A stretch of 45,216 nt of DNA, taken from assembly GCA_937925335.1 (NCBI GenBank), contig CALEWY010000117.1:1-45216 (forward strand). The letters run 5' to 3'. Numbering within the stretch: position 1 is the first letter of the stretch; every line of letters starts with the position of its first letter. Position numbers and translations under genes: made by a program. This document shows positions 33,175 through 41,829 of this stretch, one piece after another. The notes under the pieces are model-generated. The model searched no databases. It was not told the origin of the DNA and worked only from the letters and a program-made list of their open reading frames with translations. Source of the DNA: an uncultured Acidimicrobiales bacterium. GTDB lineage: Bacteria > Actinomycetota > Acidimicrobiia > Acidimicrobiales > SZUA-35.

Positions 33175-34388
33175 GCCATCGCGTCGCAATCGTGCACGAC
33201 TCGCTCGCCGTTCGTGGTGGCGCTGAGCGTGTTGTGTTGGCGCTCGCCGAAGCGTTTCCCGATGCGCCGATCCACACCTCGCTGTATGTCCCTGAACTCA
33301 CCCACCCTGGTTTTGCCGAGCTCGATGTGAGGCCCGGCCGGCTCAATGATGTGGACCGTTTCCGGCGAGATCATCGCCAGCTCCTTCCGCTGTTGAGCGG
33401 CATGTTCCGTTCGATGCTGATCGATGCCGACGTCGTGATCTGCAGTTCGTCCGGGTTCGCCCATCACGTCCGAACGACTGGTCGCAAGGTGGTGTATTGC
33501 CACACGCCCGCTCGTTGGATCTACGACACCGATCGGTACCTCGCCGAATGGGGTCGTCCGGTGCAGGTCGGTGTGTCGATGCTGGGTTGCATCGGTCGGC
33601 CACTCGATCAACGAGCGATGCGAGAGGCTGACACGCTCATCTCGAACTCGCGCCATATCGCTGCTGAGGTACGTGCTGTTTATGCACGAGATGCAACCGT
33701 GATTGCGCCGTGCTCGACCTTGCCGATCGATGGCGATACCACGGCCATTCGAGGTGTTGAACCCGGCTTCGTTCTCTCGGTCAGCCGAGCTCTTGGCTAC
33801 AAGCGTCTCGATGTTCTCGTCGAGGCAGCTCGAGCAATGCCAGACACGACGTTTCTTCACCTCGGCGACGGACCACATCGCGATGTCCTACTGAAGGACG
33901 CGCCATCGAACGTGATCTCCCGGTCGTCGATTTCGGATTCGGAACTTCGCTGGGCGTATCGAAACGCTCGCTCTGTCGCCGTCACGTGCGCCGAAGACTT
34001 CGGCCTGGTTCCGCTCGAGGCCGCCGCTCACGGATTGACGGCCGCCTTGCCGAGAGCTCGTGGTGTTGTCGATCACGCCCTGTTCGACGGTGACGTTCGT
34101 TTCTATGACTACGCATCCTCATCGGCCCTCGTGGATGCGCTCGCCAGCATCGAAGCACCGCAACGAACGCTGGATGCAAACGCCCTCGGGGCAAGGCGAT
34201 TCGTGACCGAGATGCGGGCGGTCGTGAACCGAGACCCGGTCGTTGATGTTCGCGATCAGGCGCCCGGGCTGGAGCGGTCAACAGCGGAACAGCTGTCAGT
34301 GGGACCGCCAGTAACGGAACCGCCAACAGCGCAACGGCTAACAGCGCAACGGCCAACAGCGCAACGGCCAACGAGGGCCACGACATGA
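33171..34388 (+). CDS. Glycosyltransferase family 4
   Basis: This 405-residue GT-B enzyme has AIVHDSLAVRGGAERVVLALAEAFPD in the acceptor domain and, in the donor domain, VSRALGYKRLDVLVEAARAMP, HLGDGP and EDFGLVPLEAAAHG with the E-x7-E motif of retaining GT4 enzymes. YCHTPARWIYDTDRYL resembles mannosyltransferases. ATG 33171 overlaps the previous stop (ATGA). The last 40 residues are a low-complexity tail built from a repeating TAQRPTAQR unit (DNA 34290-34380), likely a slippage product and not part of the fold. Confidence 0.9.
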   Translation: MSHRVAIVHDSLAVRGGAERVVLALAEAFPDAPIHTSLYVPELTHPGFAELDVRPGRLNDVDRFRRDHRQLLPLLSGMFRSMLIDADVVICSSSGFAHHVRTTGRKVVYCHTPARWIYDTDRYLAEWGRPVQVGVSMLGCIGRPLDQRAMREADTLISNSRHIAAEVRAVYARDATVIAPCSTLPIDGDTTAIRGVEPGFVLSVSRALGYKRLDVLVEAARAMPDTTFLHLGDGPHRDVLLKDAPSNVISRSSISDSELRWAYRNARSVAVTCAEDFGLVPLEAAAHGLTAALPRARGVVDHALFDGDVRFYDYASSSALVDALASIEAPQRTLDANALGARRFVTEMRAVVNRDPVVDVRDQAPGLERSTAEQLSVGPPVTEPPTAQRLTAQRPTAQRPTRATT

Positions 34389-35467
34389 TCGGGTCTCCAA
34401 GCAGAGGCCCGGGCACCAACCTGGCCATCAATGGCCGAGCGCTGCGGGCCGGGGGAGGTGTTGGCCGATACGCCGAGCAGGTCACCGCTCGAATGACCGA
34501 TGCGAAGGTCGTGATGCCCCCATCGCGTTGCTCGGGCCCTGGTGTCGGACAGCTTTGGGAGCAGACGAGCCTCACGCGAGCCGCCGCTCATCAGTCGCTC
34601 TTGAGCCTTGCCAACTCGGGTCCGATTCGCCACGACGATCACGTTCTCGTGGTGCACGACCTTCTTGCGTTGACTCACCCGGCGACCGTCAGCCCGGCCT
34701 TCGCTCTGCTCCAACAACGCCTACTGCCAGCTTCGATTCGAGGGGCTCGATCCGTCGTGACCGTGTCCAACGCCATCCGTGACGAGATCATCGATCACAT
34801 CGGCATCGACCCGGCTTGCGTTCATGTAGCGCCACCGGGCGTCAAAAGAGGTGCACCACCGAGCGGTCGCATACTTGCCAAGCAACGGATCGGTGTCGCC
34901 GCCGACCAACCGCTCATCGCCGGAATCGTGAGCTCAGCCCCGAGGAAGAACAGCGCCGGTCTTCTCCGGGCTCTCGAAGCGGTCGGATCGGCTCGTCCGG
35001 AGGTGGCGATCCGCGTTGCGGGATGTGATGGGCCCAGCCACGTCTTCGGTCGAGGGGCGAGCCGGCCGCGCTCCACAGCGGTGGTAGATCTCGGAGCGAT
35101 CGACGACGAGGCGATGACCAACCTGCTCGCCGCGGCCGACATCTTCGTCGGTCTGTCGGAAGCGGAGGGTTTCGGGATGCCGGTGGCCGAAGCCGCAGCA
35201 TGTGGCGCCGCCGTCGTGTCGACGCCGATCCCCTCCGTCACCGAACATGTGAATCGACATCACGACGCAGCGTTAATCGTCGCCAATACCGACGAAGCGG
35301 CCGATGCCGTCATCGCGCTTGTCGACGCCGAACCCACCCGGACGGCCCGAGGTGCCCTCGGTGCTGAGGCGGTTGCAGAACTCACCTGGGACCGAACGGT
35401 CGAGCAGCTCAATCGTGTGATCGCTCACGAGAACGAAATGAAGGAACTCACATGGAACAGAACATGA
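34385..35467 (+). CDS. Glycosyltransferase family 4
   Basis: This 360-residue GT-B enzyme shows NGRALRAGGGVGRYAEQV as the acceptor-side glycine loop, VVHDLLALTHPATVSPAF, SVVTVSNAIRDEII and, in the donor domain, SEAEGFGMPVAEAAACG (E-x7-E). It is a clear relative of the preceding gene and of WbaZ-type mannosyltransferases. It starts with ATG in an ATGA overlap. Its end overlaps the following gene by 16 bases. Confidence 0.9.
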   Translation: MIGSPSRGPGTNLAINGRALRAGGGVGRYAEQVTARMTDAKVVMPPSRCSGPGVGQLWEQTSLTRAAAHQSLLSLANSGPIRHDDHVLVVHDLLALTHPATVSPAFALLQQRLLPASIRGARSVVTVSNAIRDEIIDHIGIDPACVHVAPPGVKRGAPPSGRILAKQRIGVAADQPLIAGIVSSAPRKNSAGLLRALEAVGSARPEVAIRVAGCDGPSHVFGRGASRPRSTAVVDLGAIDDEAMTNLLAAADIFVGLSEAEGFGMPVAEAAACGAAVVSTPIPSVTEHVNRHHDAALIVANTDEAADAVIALVDAEPTRTARGALGAEAVAELTWDRTVEQLNRVIAHENEMKELTWNRT

Positions 35468-36360
35468 AGACTCTGGATTTGTCGGATGCCATCGTGGCCA
35501 CCGTTGCCTACGCCGACGTGTTCGACATGCCGATCAGCGTGTCGCGAACGCACCGCTTTCTCGTCGGCCATGCGGCTGGTGCCAGTGAGGTTGTCGAGCG
35601 AGTCGGCGTTCTTGTTGCGAACGGCACGCTCGGCCGGCGAGATGACCTGCTCTACCTACCGGAGCGTGGTGAGGTGCTCGACGTTCATGATGAACGGTCA
35701 GCGCGGGCTGAAACGATGTGGGCGGCCGCTCAGAAGTGGGGTGCCCGAATCGGGCGCCTCCCGTTCGTCAACATGGTCGCGGTTACCGGAGGGCTCGCCG
35801 TCGACAGCGTCGCCGATCACGACGACATCGACTTCTTCATCATCACCGAGCCACGGCGCCTCTGGCTGACTCGTCTCCTCATCGTTGGCCTCGTGAAGTG
35901 GGCCGAGCGAGACGACATCGAGTTGTGCCCGAACTACCTCGTGAGTGAACGAGCACTCGACTTCGACGATCGAGCGCTCTACGTCGCCCGTGAGCTCGCG
36001 CAGATGGTGCCAATCGTGGATGCGCAGCGGTGCCGAGATCTACGCAAACGAAACGAGTGGATGTTCGAGTTTTTGCCGAACGCAACCGTCGAAGGCGACG
36101 AGAGCCGTGTTGTTGAAATCGACGCGTCGCCCCTGACGAAGGCAGCAGCCACCGTGCTCAGCCTGTCGATCTTCGACCGGGTTGAGAACAACGAAATGAA
36201 CCGCAAGATCGAGCGCCTCCGCGGCGTTCGCTCGCGCCGGCCCGAGGTCGGTCCGCCCGACGAGTCGTCGTTCTCACCCGACGTTTGCAAGGGCCACATG
36301 GTTGGTAACGCCGCGGGCATCGAAGAGGCCTGGAACGAACGCATCGGCGGATCCGTGTGA
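35452..36360 (+). CDS. Nucleotidyltransferase-fold protein with N-terminal winged-helix-like region
   Basis: This 302-residue protein begins IVATVAYADVFDMPISVSRTHRFLVG, like a winged-helix region. Residues about 108-135 carry the polymerase-beta-type nucleotidyltransferase pattern VTGGLAVDSVADHDDIDFFIIT (Gly-Gly then Asp-x-Asp). The rest is helical, with PNYLVSE and RALYVARELAQMVPI. Proteins of this type occur in polysaccharide and glycolipid loci, but I know of no assigned reaction; an NMP transfer to a sugar, lipid or protein is possible. AAGGAA six bases before ATG 35452 supports this start; ATG 35464, in an ATGA overlap, is the alternative. Confidence 0.78.
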   Translation: MEQNMKTLDLSDAIVATVAYADVFDMPISVSRTHRFLVGHAAGASEVVERVGVLVANGTLGRRDDLLYLPERGEVLDVHDERSARAETMWAAAQKWGARIGRLPFVNMVAVTGGLAVDSVADHDDIDFFIITEPRRLWLTRLLIVGLVKWAERDDIELCPNYLVSERALDFDDRALYVARELAQMVPIVDAQRCRDLRKRNEWMFEFLPNATVEGDESRVVEIDASPLTKAAATVLSLSIFDRVENNEMNRKIERLRGVRSRRPEVGPPDESSFSPDVCKGHMVGNAAGIEEAWNERIGGSV

Positions 36361-37289
36361 AGCACGATCGGATGAAGGAAGCCGGCTTGACGCAGCCCCG
36401 TCTGACGCTTGTCGACGGGGGACGTGTTGGTGCGGCAACGTTCGATGAACACGCCGCAACCTACGACACCGTTGCGCTGTCGGCGGTTGGCCGGGTCTTT
36501 CGTGATCGTGTCCGCAACCATCTCGCACCGCTCCTTGGCCCTGGTGCACGCGTGCTCGATCTCGGATGCGGCACCGGCCTCGATGCACTGTGGTGCGCCG
36601 AGCAGGGCTGCATGGTGACGGCGATCGATGAGTCTCACGAGATGGTGGCCACAACGCAGGCCCGAGCAGAAGCGTGTTCGCCCGGCCTCGTCGAGGCACG
36701 TGTTGGTGATGTTGGGCGAGACGAGTTCGGCGGCCCCTTCGATGTGGTGTTGTCGAACTTCGGTGTCGTCAACTGTGTGCCCGATCTCGGCGACCTCGGC
36801 CTGCGCTTAACGAACGCCGTCGTTCCCGGTGGCACCATCGTTCTCGTTGCCATGGCGCCACTGTGTCCGCCCGAGTTGCTCGAGGGTGCGGTCCGTTGGC
36901 TGCGCCACCCGTCCCGTCGTGTGCCCAACGATCACCTCTTGCGTCGCCGTCGAGGGGCTGCGGGTTCTGCTGCTGAGCGCGCTGCTGCTGAGGGCTCTGC
37001 TGTTGAGAGCGCTGCTGCTGAGCGCGCTGCTGTCTCCGGATATGAAGCGCTGAACCTTCGATACCTCACGGCTTCAGACATCGTCGAAGCCATCAGCCCG
37101 TCGTTCGATCTCGTCGCGGCACAAGCCATCGGAACGGTGCTTCCCACCTTCGAGCAGCGGCGCGTGGTCGACGCCCGTCCCGGTGTGTTGGCGGCGCTCA
37201 GCCATGTCGATCGGTTGGTGAGCGGACCGGCCGCCAAGCTCGGTCTTGGCGATCACCACATCGTCGTGTTGAAACGAAGCGGCGCATGA
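36357..37289 (+). CDS. Class I SAM-dependent methyltransferase
   Basis: This 310-residue protein has FDEHAATYDTVALSAVGRVFRDRV, motif I VLDLGCGTGLDALW (about 66-79), TAIDESHEM and VVLSNFGVVNCVPDL. The C-terminal domain is interrupted by a low-complexity stretch of about 26 residues made of Ala, Glu, Ser and Arg (about 200-226, DNA 36958-37032) encoded by a slippery GCTGCTGAG-like repeat. The start GTG overlaps the previous stop (GTGA). It is paired with a second methyltransferase and a radical SAM enzyme; the substrate is presumably a sugar or lipid of the polysaccharide. Confidence 0.85.
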   Translation: MKHDRMKEAGLTQPRLTLVDGGRVGAATFDEHAATYDTVALSAVGRVFRDRVRNHLAPLLGPGARVLDLGCGTGLDALWCAEQGCMVTAIDESHEMVATTQARAEACSPGLVEARVGDVGRDEFGGPFDVVLSNFGVVNCVPDLGDLGLRLTNAVVPGGTIVLVAMAPLCPPELLEGAVRWLRHPSRRVPNDHLLRRRRGAAGSAAERAAAEGSAVESAAAERAAVSGYEALNLRYLTASDIVEAISPSFDLVAAQAIGTVLPTFEQRRVVDARPGVLAALSHVDRLVSGPAAKLGLGDHHIVVLKRSGA

Positions 37290-38185
37290 CGTTCACTCTC
37301 ACGGCTCCCGGCACCGACGAACCACTCGTGGCGGTCGACGATGGATACCGATCGGCGACGGGTGTGCACTATCCGGTCAGCGACGGAATCGCGGACCTTC
37401 TCGATCCAGCTGAGCGGGCACGCTTTGACGAATTCGCGCGCGACTACGGACGGTTCCGGGCGAGTGAAGGGCGCTCGCCCGTCTCTCGTGAAGCGATCGA
37501 AGCATTGCCGTTTGTTGATGTGTCTGGTCGACTCGTCGACGTTTGGGCGCAACGAGCCGCAAGCTACGAAGCATTCGCCGAGGGAATCGCCGGGTTGGCA
37601 ACCGGCTCGATGATCGACGTCGGCGCAGGATGCGGATGGCTTGCGCTTCGGTTGGCCCGTCAAGGCTGGTCGGCCGCTGCGATCGACGTGACCATCGACG
37701 GTGATGGTCTTGGCGCCGCTGCGGCGTTCGCCGACGAGATGTTCGTGGCGAGGGCGGACATGGAACGCCTGCCCTTCGCATCGTCTTCGGTCGATCTTGT
37801 CGTCTTCAACGCCTCACTCCACTACGCCGAATCGATCGAACGGTCCTTCGACGAAGCGCACCGAGTGGTGAGGCCGACCGGCACGCTCGTCGTCATGGAT
37901 TCGCCCGTCTACCGAGATCCGGCCGCCGGCCGAGCCATGGTTGCCGAGTTCACCAACGGTGCTGCTGCGGGCGATCGTCCCGCCGTCGATCTTGCGGGCC
38001 CGGGCTTTGTCACCGAGGCAGATCTTTCGTCGCATCAGGACCGGCACGCCGTTCGTTCCTGCACGCGCCTCGGCGAACCAACTGGCATCAAAGCAATGGC
38101 CCATTCGGTCATCGGGCGTCGGCGCGCTGGCCGCGAAGTTGCTCGCCGACCCGTGCTTCTCTTTCACTGCGGAGGTCAACCATGA
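37286..38185 (+). CDS. Class I SAM-dependent methyltransferase
   Basis: This 299-residue protein begins with a short strand-rich segment including GVHYPVSDGIADLL, the Trm112/YcaR-like zinc-ribbon-type opening seen in some methyltransferases but without its cysteines. Motif I is MIDVGAGCGWLALRLARQ (about 109-126), followed by DMERLPFASSSVDLVVFNASLHY and HRVVRPTGTLVVMDSPVY. It differs enough from the preceding gene to act on another position. ATG 37286 sits in an ATGA overlap. Confidence 0.85.
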   Translation: MTFTLTAPGTDEPLVAVDDGYRSATGVHYPVSDGIADLLDPAERARFDEFARDYGRFRASEGRSPVSREAIEALPFVDVSGRLVDVWAQRAASYEAFAEGIAGLATGSMIDVGAGCGWLALRLARQGWSAAAIDVTIDGDGLGAAAAFADEMFVARADMERLPFASSSVDLVVFNASLHYAESIERSFDEAHRVVRPTGTLVVMDSPVYRDPAAGRAMVAEFTNGAAAGDRPAVDLAGPGFVTEADLSSHQDRHAVRSCTRLGEPTGIKAMAHSVIGRRRAGREVARRPVLLFHCGGQP

Positions 38186-39726
38186 AGGTCCTCATCGGAC
38201 ACTCCTACTTCCAACACTTCGATCCGAAACTGGCCGAGGCAAAACAGCCATACCCGCCGCTCGGCACGTTGATCGCGGCGGCGATGCTCGTCGACGAAGG
38301 CCACGACGTTGTTGTGTTCGACGCGATGCTCGAAACCTCGACGAGGGGTTGGGGTGAGCTCATCAGCCAACACGAGCCGGATGTCGCCGTCATCTTTGAA
38401 GACAACTTCAATTATCTCTCCAAGATGTGCCTCTCGCGTATGCGTGACGCCGCCTGCGAGATGCTCGGCGCGGCGAAGGGGCGGGTCGATCTCGTGATCG
38501 CCGCTGGGTCCGATGCCAGCGACCACGCCGAGGTGTTCCTCGACGCTGGTGCGGACGCGGTGATCTCCGGTGAGGGCGAAGAGACACTGCTGGCGTTGCT
38601 CTCAGCGCGCCGCGATGGGCTCACGATGCTTGGTCTTGCTGGGGTGTCAACGCGAGGCCCCGATGGTGAGATCCAGGTCGGAGACACCCGACCAAACATG
38701 AAGGGCCTCGACTCCGTTCCGTTCGCAGCTCGGAACTTGATCGACATCGATCGGTATCGACGAATCTGGCTCGAGCATCACGAGCGTTTCTCGCTCAACA
38801 TGGTGACGACGCGAGGCTGCCCGTATCACTGCAACTGGTGCTCGAAACCCATTTGGGGCCAGCGATACAACGCTCGCTCGGTCGACGATGTGGTCGCAGA
38901 GATGGTCGAGCTCAAGCGTGAGTATCGGCCGGATCACATCTGGTTCGCCGACGACATCTTCGGATTGAAGCCGGGTTGGATCCAGCGCTTCGCCGAGCAG
39001 GTCGACGAGCACGATGTTCGCCTGCCGTTCAAATGCTTGAGCCGCCCTGACCTCCTCGTTCGGAAGGACACCGCCGAAGCGCTCGGCGCCGCCGGCTGCG
39101 AAGAGGTCTGGATCGGTGCCGAGTCTGGAAGCCAGAAGATTCTCGACGCGATGGAGAAGGGGACCACCGTCGATCAGATCGTGGAGGCTGCGGAGCGAGT
39201 ACACGCCGCTGGATATCGGATCGCGTTCTTCATCCAGTTCGGTTACCCGGGCGAAACCCGTGAAGACATCGAAGCAACGCTCGACTTGATCCGGCGAGCG
39301 AAGCCGGACGACGTCGGGATCTCGGTCGCCTACCCGCTGCCCGGCACTCCGTTCTACGAGCGAGTCGAGGCCGAGCTCGGCCGCACCCGTCATTGGGTTG
39401 ACTCGAGCGACCTCGCGATGCTCTTTGACGGTCCGTTCCCAACCGAGTTCTACCGAGCGTTGCACGAGCGAGTTCACACCGAATACCGACTGCGCAAGAT
39501 GGCCTGGGCGGTCAAGAGTGATGGCATTGGAGCTGTCCGCTCCTTCTCGCCGATCGATGCTGTTCGGGCAGCGCGAGATCTTGTTCGACTGCCGGTGCAG
39601 CAACGTCGTCTCGCACGACTCGCCGAGTCGACCGAGCGAGACGTCGGCCTTCTCAACATCGATCTCGACCGAGACGCCGCCGCCACCCCATCCGAGCAAC
39701 CCGTCTCGATTACCCCGAAGGGCTGA
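38182..39726 (+). CDS. B12-binding-domain radical SAM protein
   Basis: The 514-residue protein starts with a Rossmann-like cobalamin-binding domain (about 1-150; YPPLGTLIAAAMLVDEGHDVVVFDA, GEGEETL). A radical SAM barrel follows (about 200-430), with Cys213-x3-Cys217-x2-Cys220 in CPYHCNWC holding the 4Fe-4S cluster, and IQFGYPGETREDIEATLDLI. Residues 430-514 are a helical tail. This architecture is shared by C- and P-methylases and other cobalamin-dependent radical enzymes such as those acting on hopanoids and lipids. It ends the coupled operon (ATGA start). The substrate is unknown; a C-methylation of a sugar or lipid tail is a fair inference. Confidence 0.9.
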   Translation: MKVLIGHSYFQHFDPKLAEAKQPYPPLGTLIAAAMLVDEGHDVVVFDAMLETSTRGWGELISQHEPDVAVIFEDNFNYLSKMCLSRMRDAACEMLGAAKGRVDLVIAAGSDASDHAEVFLDAGADAVISGEGEETLLALLSARRDGLTMLGLAGVSTRGPDGEIQVGDTRPNMKGLDSVPFAARNLIDIDRYRRIWLEHHERFSLNMVTTRGCPYHCNWCSKPIWGQRYNARSVDDVVAEMVELKREYRPDHIWFADDIFGLKPGWIQRFAEQVDEHDVRLPFKCLSRPDLLVRKDTAEALGAAGCEEVWIGAESGSQKILDAMEKGTTVDQIVEAAERVHAAGYRIAFFIQFGYPGETREDIEATLDLIRRAKPDDVGISVAYPLPGTPFYERVEAELGRTRHWVDSSDLAMLFDGPFPTEFYRALHERVHTEYRLRKMAWAVKSDGIGAVRSFSPIDAVRAARDLVRLPVQQRRLARLAESTERDVGLLNIDLDRDAAATPSEQPVSITPKG

Positions 39727-39845
39727 CATCTCAAAGCCCGAACGTGGCTCGTTTCACCGACCTGTCCTCGGCGCGAATCTGGTTGTCAAGCAACCATTCA
39801 CGCGCCGAGAAGCGGCTGAGAAGGTCCGGCACGTAGGCTCGTGTG

Positions 39846-40328
39846 ATGTCAGTGGTGCGTGAGACAAAGTTGCCCGGCGTTGGTGTGCGTCATGAGTTCA
39901 CGACCAGGGACGGGTCAGACGTCGCCGTCGTCGTTCACCATGACGGCCGGCGCGAGATCATGACCTATGAGCAGCAGGATCCGGACGCGTGCACGTCGGT
40001 CGTGACGCTGTCGGAGACCGACACACAAACACTCGCTGAGATTCTCGGGGTGAGCCATGTGACCGAAACCGTCGCCGCCGTGCGCCAAGACATCGAGGGA
40101 TTGGCCATCGAGTGGATCGAGCTTTCGGCGAAGTCTGACCTCGCCGGTGCGTCGATCGGTAGTGGCGGGTTCCGGACCAAGACCGGGGCATCAATCGTCG
40201 CTGTGATGCGAAACGATCAACCAATCCCGGCGCCAGATGCCGATTTCGTGTTGTCTGGCGGAGACGTGCTCGTTGCCGTTGGCACGTCTGAGGGATTGCT
40301 CGCTCTCCGCTCGTTGCTGGACCACTAG
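39846..40328 (+). CDS. khtT: TrkA-C regulatory subunit of K+/H+ antiporter (KhtT-like)
   Basis: This 160-residue protein has an N-terminal domain (LPGVGVRHEFTTRDG... and VVVHHDGRREIMTY) as in KhtT. A C-terminal TrkA-C (RCK_C) domain (about 75-160) follows, with SIGSGGFRTKTGASIVAVMRN and LSGGDVLVAVGTSEGL. KhtT binds the antiporter KhtU and gates it by nucleotide and pH. The next gene is the matching antiporter. ATG 39846 is taken; a GTG one codon earlier is also possible. Confidence 0.9.
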   Translation: MSVVRETKLPGVGVRHEFTTRDGSDVAVVVHHDGRREIMTYEQQDPDACTSVVTLSETDTQTLAEILGVSHVTETVAAVRQDIEGLAIEWIELSAKSDLAGASIGSGGFRTKTGASIVAVMRNDQPIPAPDADFVLSGGDVLVAVGTSEGLLALRSLLDH

Positions 40329-40335
40329 CCACGTG

Positions 40336-41532
40336 ATGTTCGCGGCCGGCTCGACCGAGACCGCACTCGCATTCCTCGAAATCGGTGCCGTCGTCTTCGG
40401 CCTCGGGGTGCTGTCGCGGCTTGCGGCGCGCCTTGGCATCACGGCCGTGCCCCTCTATCTGATCGCTGGCCTCGCCTTTGGTGAGGGAGGCATCGCACGC
40501 CTCGACGTCAGCGAAGACTTCGTCTCCCTCGCCGCCGAGATCGGTGTCCTTCTTCTCCTCTTCACCCTTGGCCTCGAATACACCGACGACGAACTCCGCA
40601 GCGGCCTCGGTCGTGGTTGGCCGTCCGGCGTTGTCGACATGGTGCTCAACGCTGGCGCCGGGTTTGGTGTCGGCATGCTTCTCGGCTGGTCGCCGCTCGC
40701 CGCTCTGCTTCTCGCCGGCGTCACCTGGGTGTCGTCATCCGGCGTGATCTCGAAGGTGTTGGCTGACCTTGGCCGCGTCGGTAACCGCGAGACCCCTCCA
40801 GTGCTCAACATCTTGGTAATGGAAGACCTGGCAATGGCCGTCTACTTGCCCGTTGTCGCAGCGCTGATCGTTGGCGGAACGCTGCTCGAAACGATGACGA
40901 GCGTTGGCATTGCCCTTGCCGTGGTCGTCATCATCTTGTTGTCGGCGTTGCGCTTCGGTGGCTACCTCAGCCTCCGCATCGGTGAGGGTTCGAACGAGTC
41001 GGTACTTCTCGCCGTCTTGGGGTTGGTGCTGCTCGTCGCCGGTGTTGCGCAGCTCTTCGAAGTGTCGGGGGCGATCGGTGCGTTCTTGGTCGGGCTCGCG
41101 CTCTCTGGCCGGACCGAGGAGCGAGCGATGGAGCTCATCGCACCGCTTCGTGATGTGTTCGCCGCCACGTTCTTCGTGTTCTTCTCGTTCCAGATCAACC
41201 CGGCTGATCTCGTCGAGGTTGCCGGTTGGGCGTTCTTGCTCGCAGTCTTGACCACACTGACCAAAGTCATCACCGGTTGGTATGCCGCTCAACGTCGAGA
41301 CGTCGGAAAACGTGGCCGGCTGCGCGCCGGAACGGTGCTGATCGCTCGCGGCGAGTTCTCGATCGTGATCGCTGCGTTGGGCACCGGACTCGCCGACGGT
41401 GCGGCCCTCGGTGCGCTCGCCGCTGGTTATGTCCTCATCACGGCGATCCTTGGGCCACTGGCCACTCGCTTCTCCGATCAGATCTCCGAGAAGGTGCTCG
41501 AGCGAGGGACACAGGCGGCACCAACTGCCTGA
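40336..41532 (+). CDS. khtU: CPA2-family K+/H+ antiporter (KhtU-like)
   Basis: This 398-residue protein has about 12-13 membrane helices. CPA2 elements are LYLIAGLAFGEGGIA, FTLGLEYTDDELR, GVTWVSSSGVISKVL (unwound-helix region) and AGTVLIARGEFSIVIAALG. It lacks its own RCK domain, which is supplied by the KhtT-like protein encoded 7 bases upstream. It would expel K+ in exchange for H+. ATG 40336 is preceded by an equally plausible GTG at 40333. Confidence 0.92.
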   Translation: MFAAGSTETALAFLEIGAVVFGLGVLSRLAARLGITAVPLYLIAGLAFGEGGIARLDVSEDFVSLAAEIGVLLLLFTLGLEYTDDELRSGLGRGWPSGVVDMVLNAGAGFGVGMLLGWSPLAALLLAGVTWVSSSGVISKVLADLGRVGNRETPPVLNILVMEDLAMAVYLPVVAALIVGGTLLETMTSVGIALAVVVIILLSALRFGGYLSLRIGEGSNESVLLAVLGLVLLVAGVAQLFEVSGAIGAFLVGLALSGRTEERAMELIAPLRDVFAATFFVFFSFQINPADLVEVAGWAFLLAVLTTLTKVITGWYAAQRRDVGKRGRLRAGTVLIARGEFSIVIAALGTGLADGAALGALAAGYVLITAILGPLATRFSDQISEKVLERGTQAAPTA

Positions 41533-41559
41533 GCCGATCGTGCGGCACTGCGGTTGCTC

Positions 41560-41588
41560 TTGGCAAAGATTGCCAACATGAATAGTCT
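41560..41588 (+). promoter_or_regulatory. parD promoter and palindromic operator
   Basis: TTGGCA (41560-41565), a 17-base spacer and TAGTCT (41583-41588) form a good promoter. The palindrome TTGGCAA-AGA-TTGCCAA (41560-41576) covers the -35 region, as expected of an antitoxin operator. The -10 ends 6 bases before the parD ATG and there is no Shine-Dalgarno, so the mRNA is probably leaderless. Confidence 0.6.
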
Positions 41589-41594
41589 TGACCA

Positions 41595-41828
41595 ATGACC
41601 ACGATGAACGTCTCCCTGCCAGACGAACTCAAGGGTTTCGTCGACGAGCGGGTCGATCAGAGCGGATACGGGTCCACGAGCGAGTACGTACGCGACCTGA
41701 TTCGCCGTGATCGCGAACGTCAAGCGCTTCGAGGGCTGATCATCGAGGGCCTTGAGTCCAATCCGTCTCAGCCGGCAGACGATGCCTACTTCGAGGGTCT
41801 TCGTCGGGAGATCTCAGCTAGGGACTGA
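41595..41828 (+). CDS. parD: ParD-family antitoxin
   Basis: This 77-residue protein has the ribbon-helix-helix MNVSLPDELKGFVDERVDQSGYGSTSEYVRDLIRRDRER (about 4-42), followed by a flexible C-terminal tail that would wrap the toxin. It represses its own operon and neutralises ParE. A parE-like gene follows by 1 base. The start is ATG 41595, with ATG 41604 an alternative. Confidence 0.93.
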   Translation: MTTMNVSLPDELKGFVDERVDQSGYGSTSEYVRDLIRRDRERQALRGLIIEGLESNPSQPADDAYFEGLRREISARD

Positions 41829-41829
41829 C

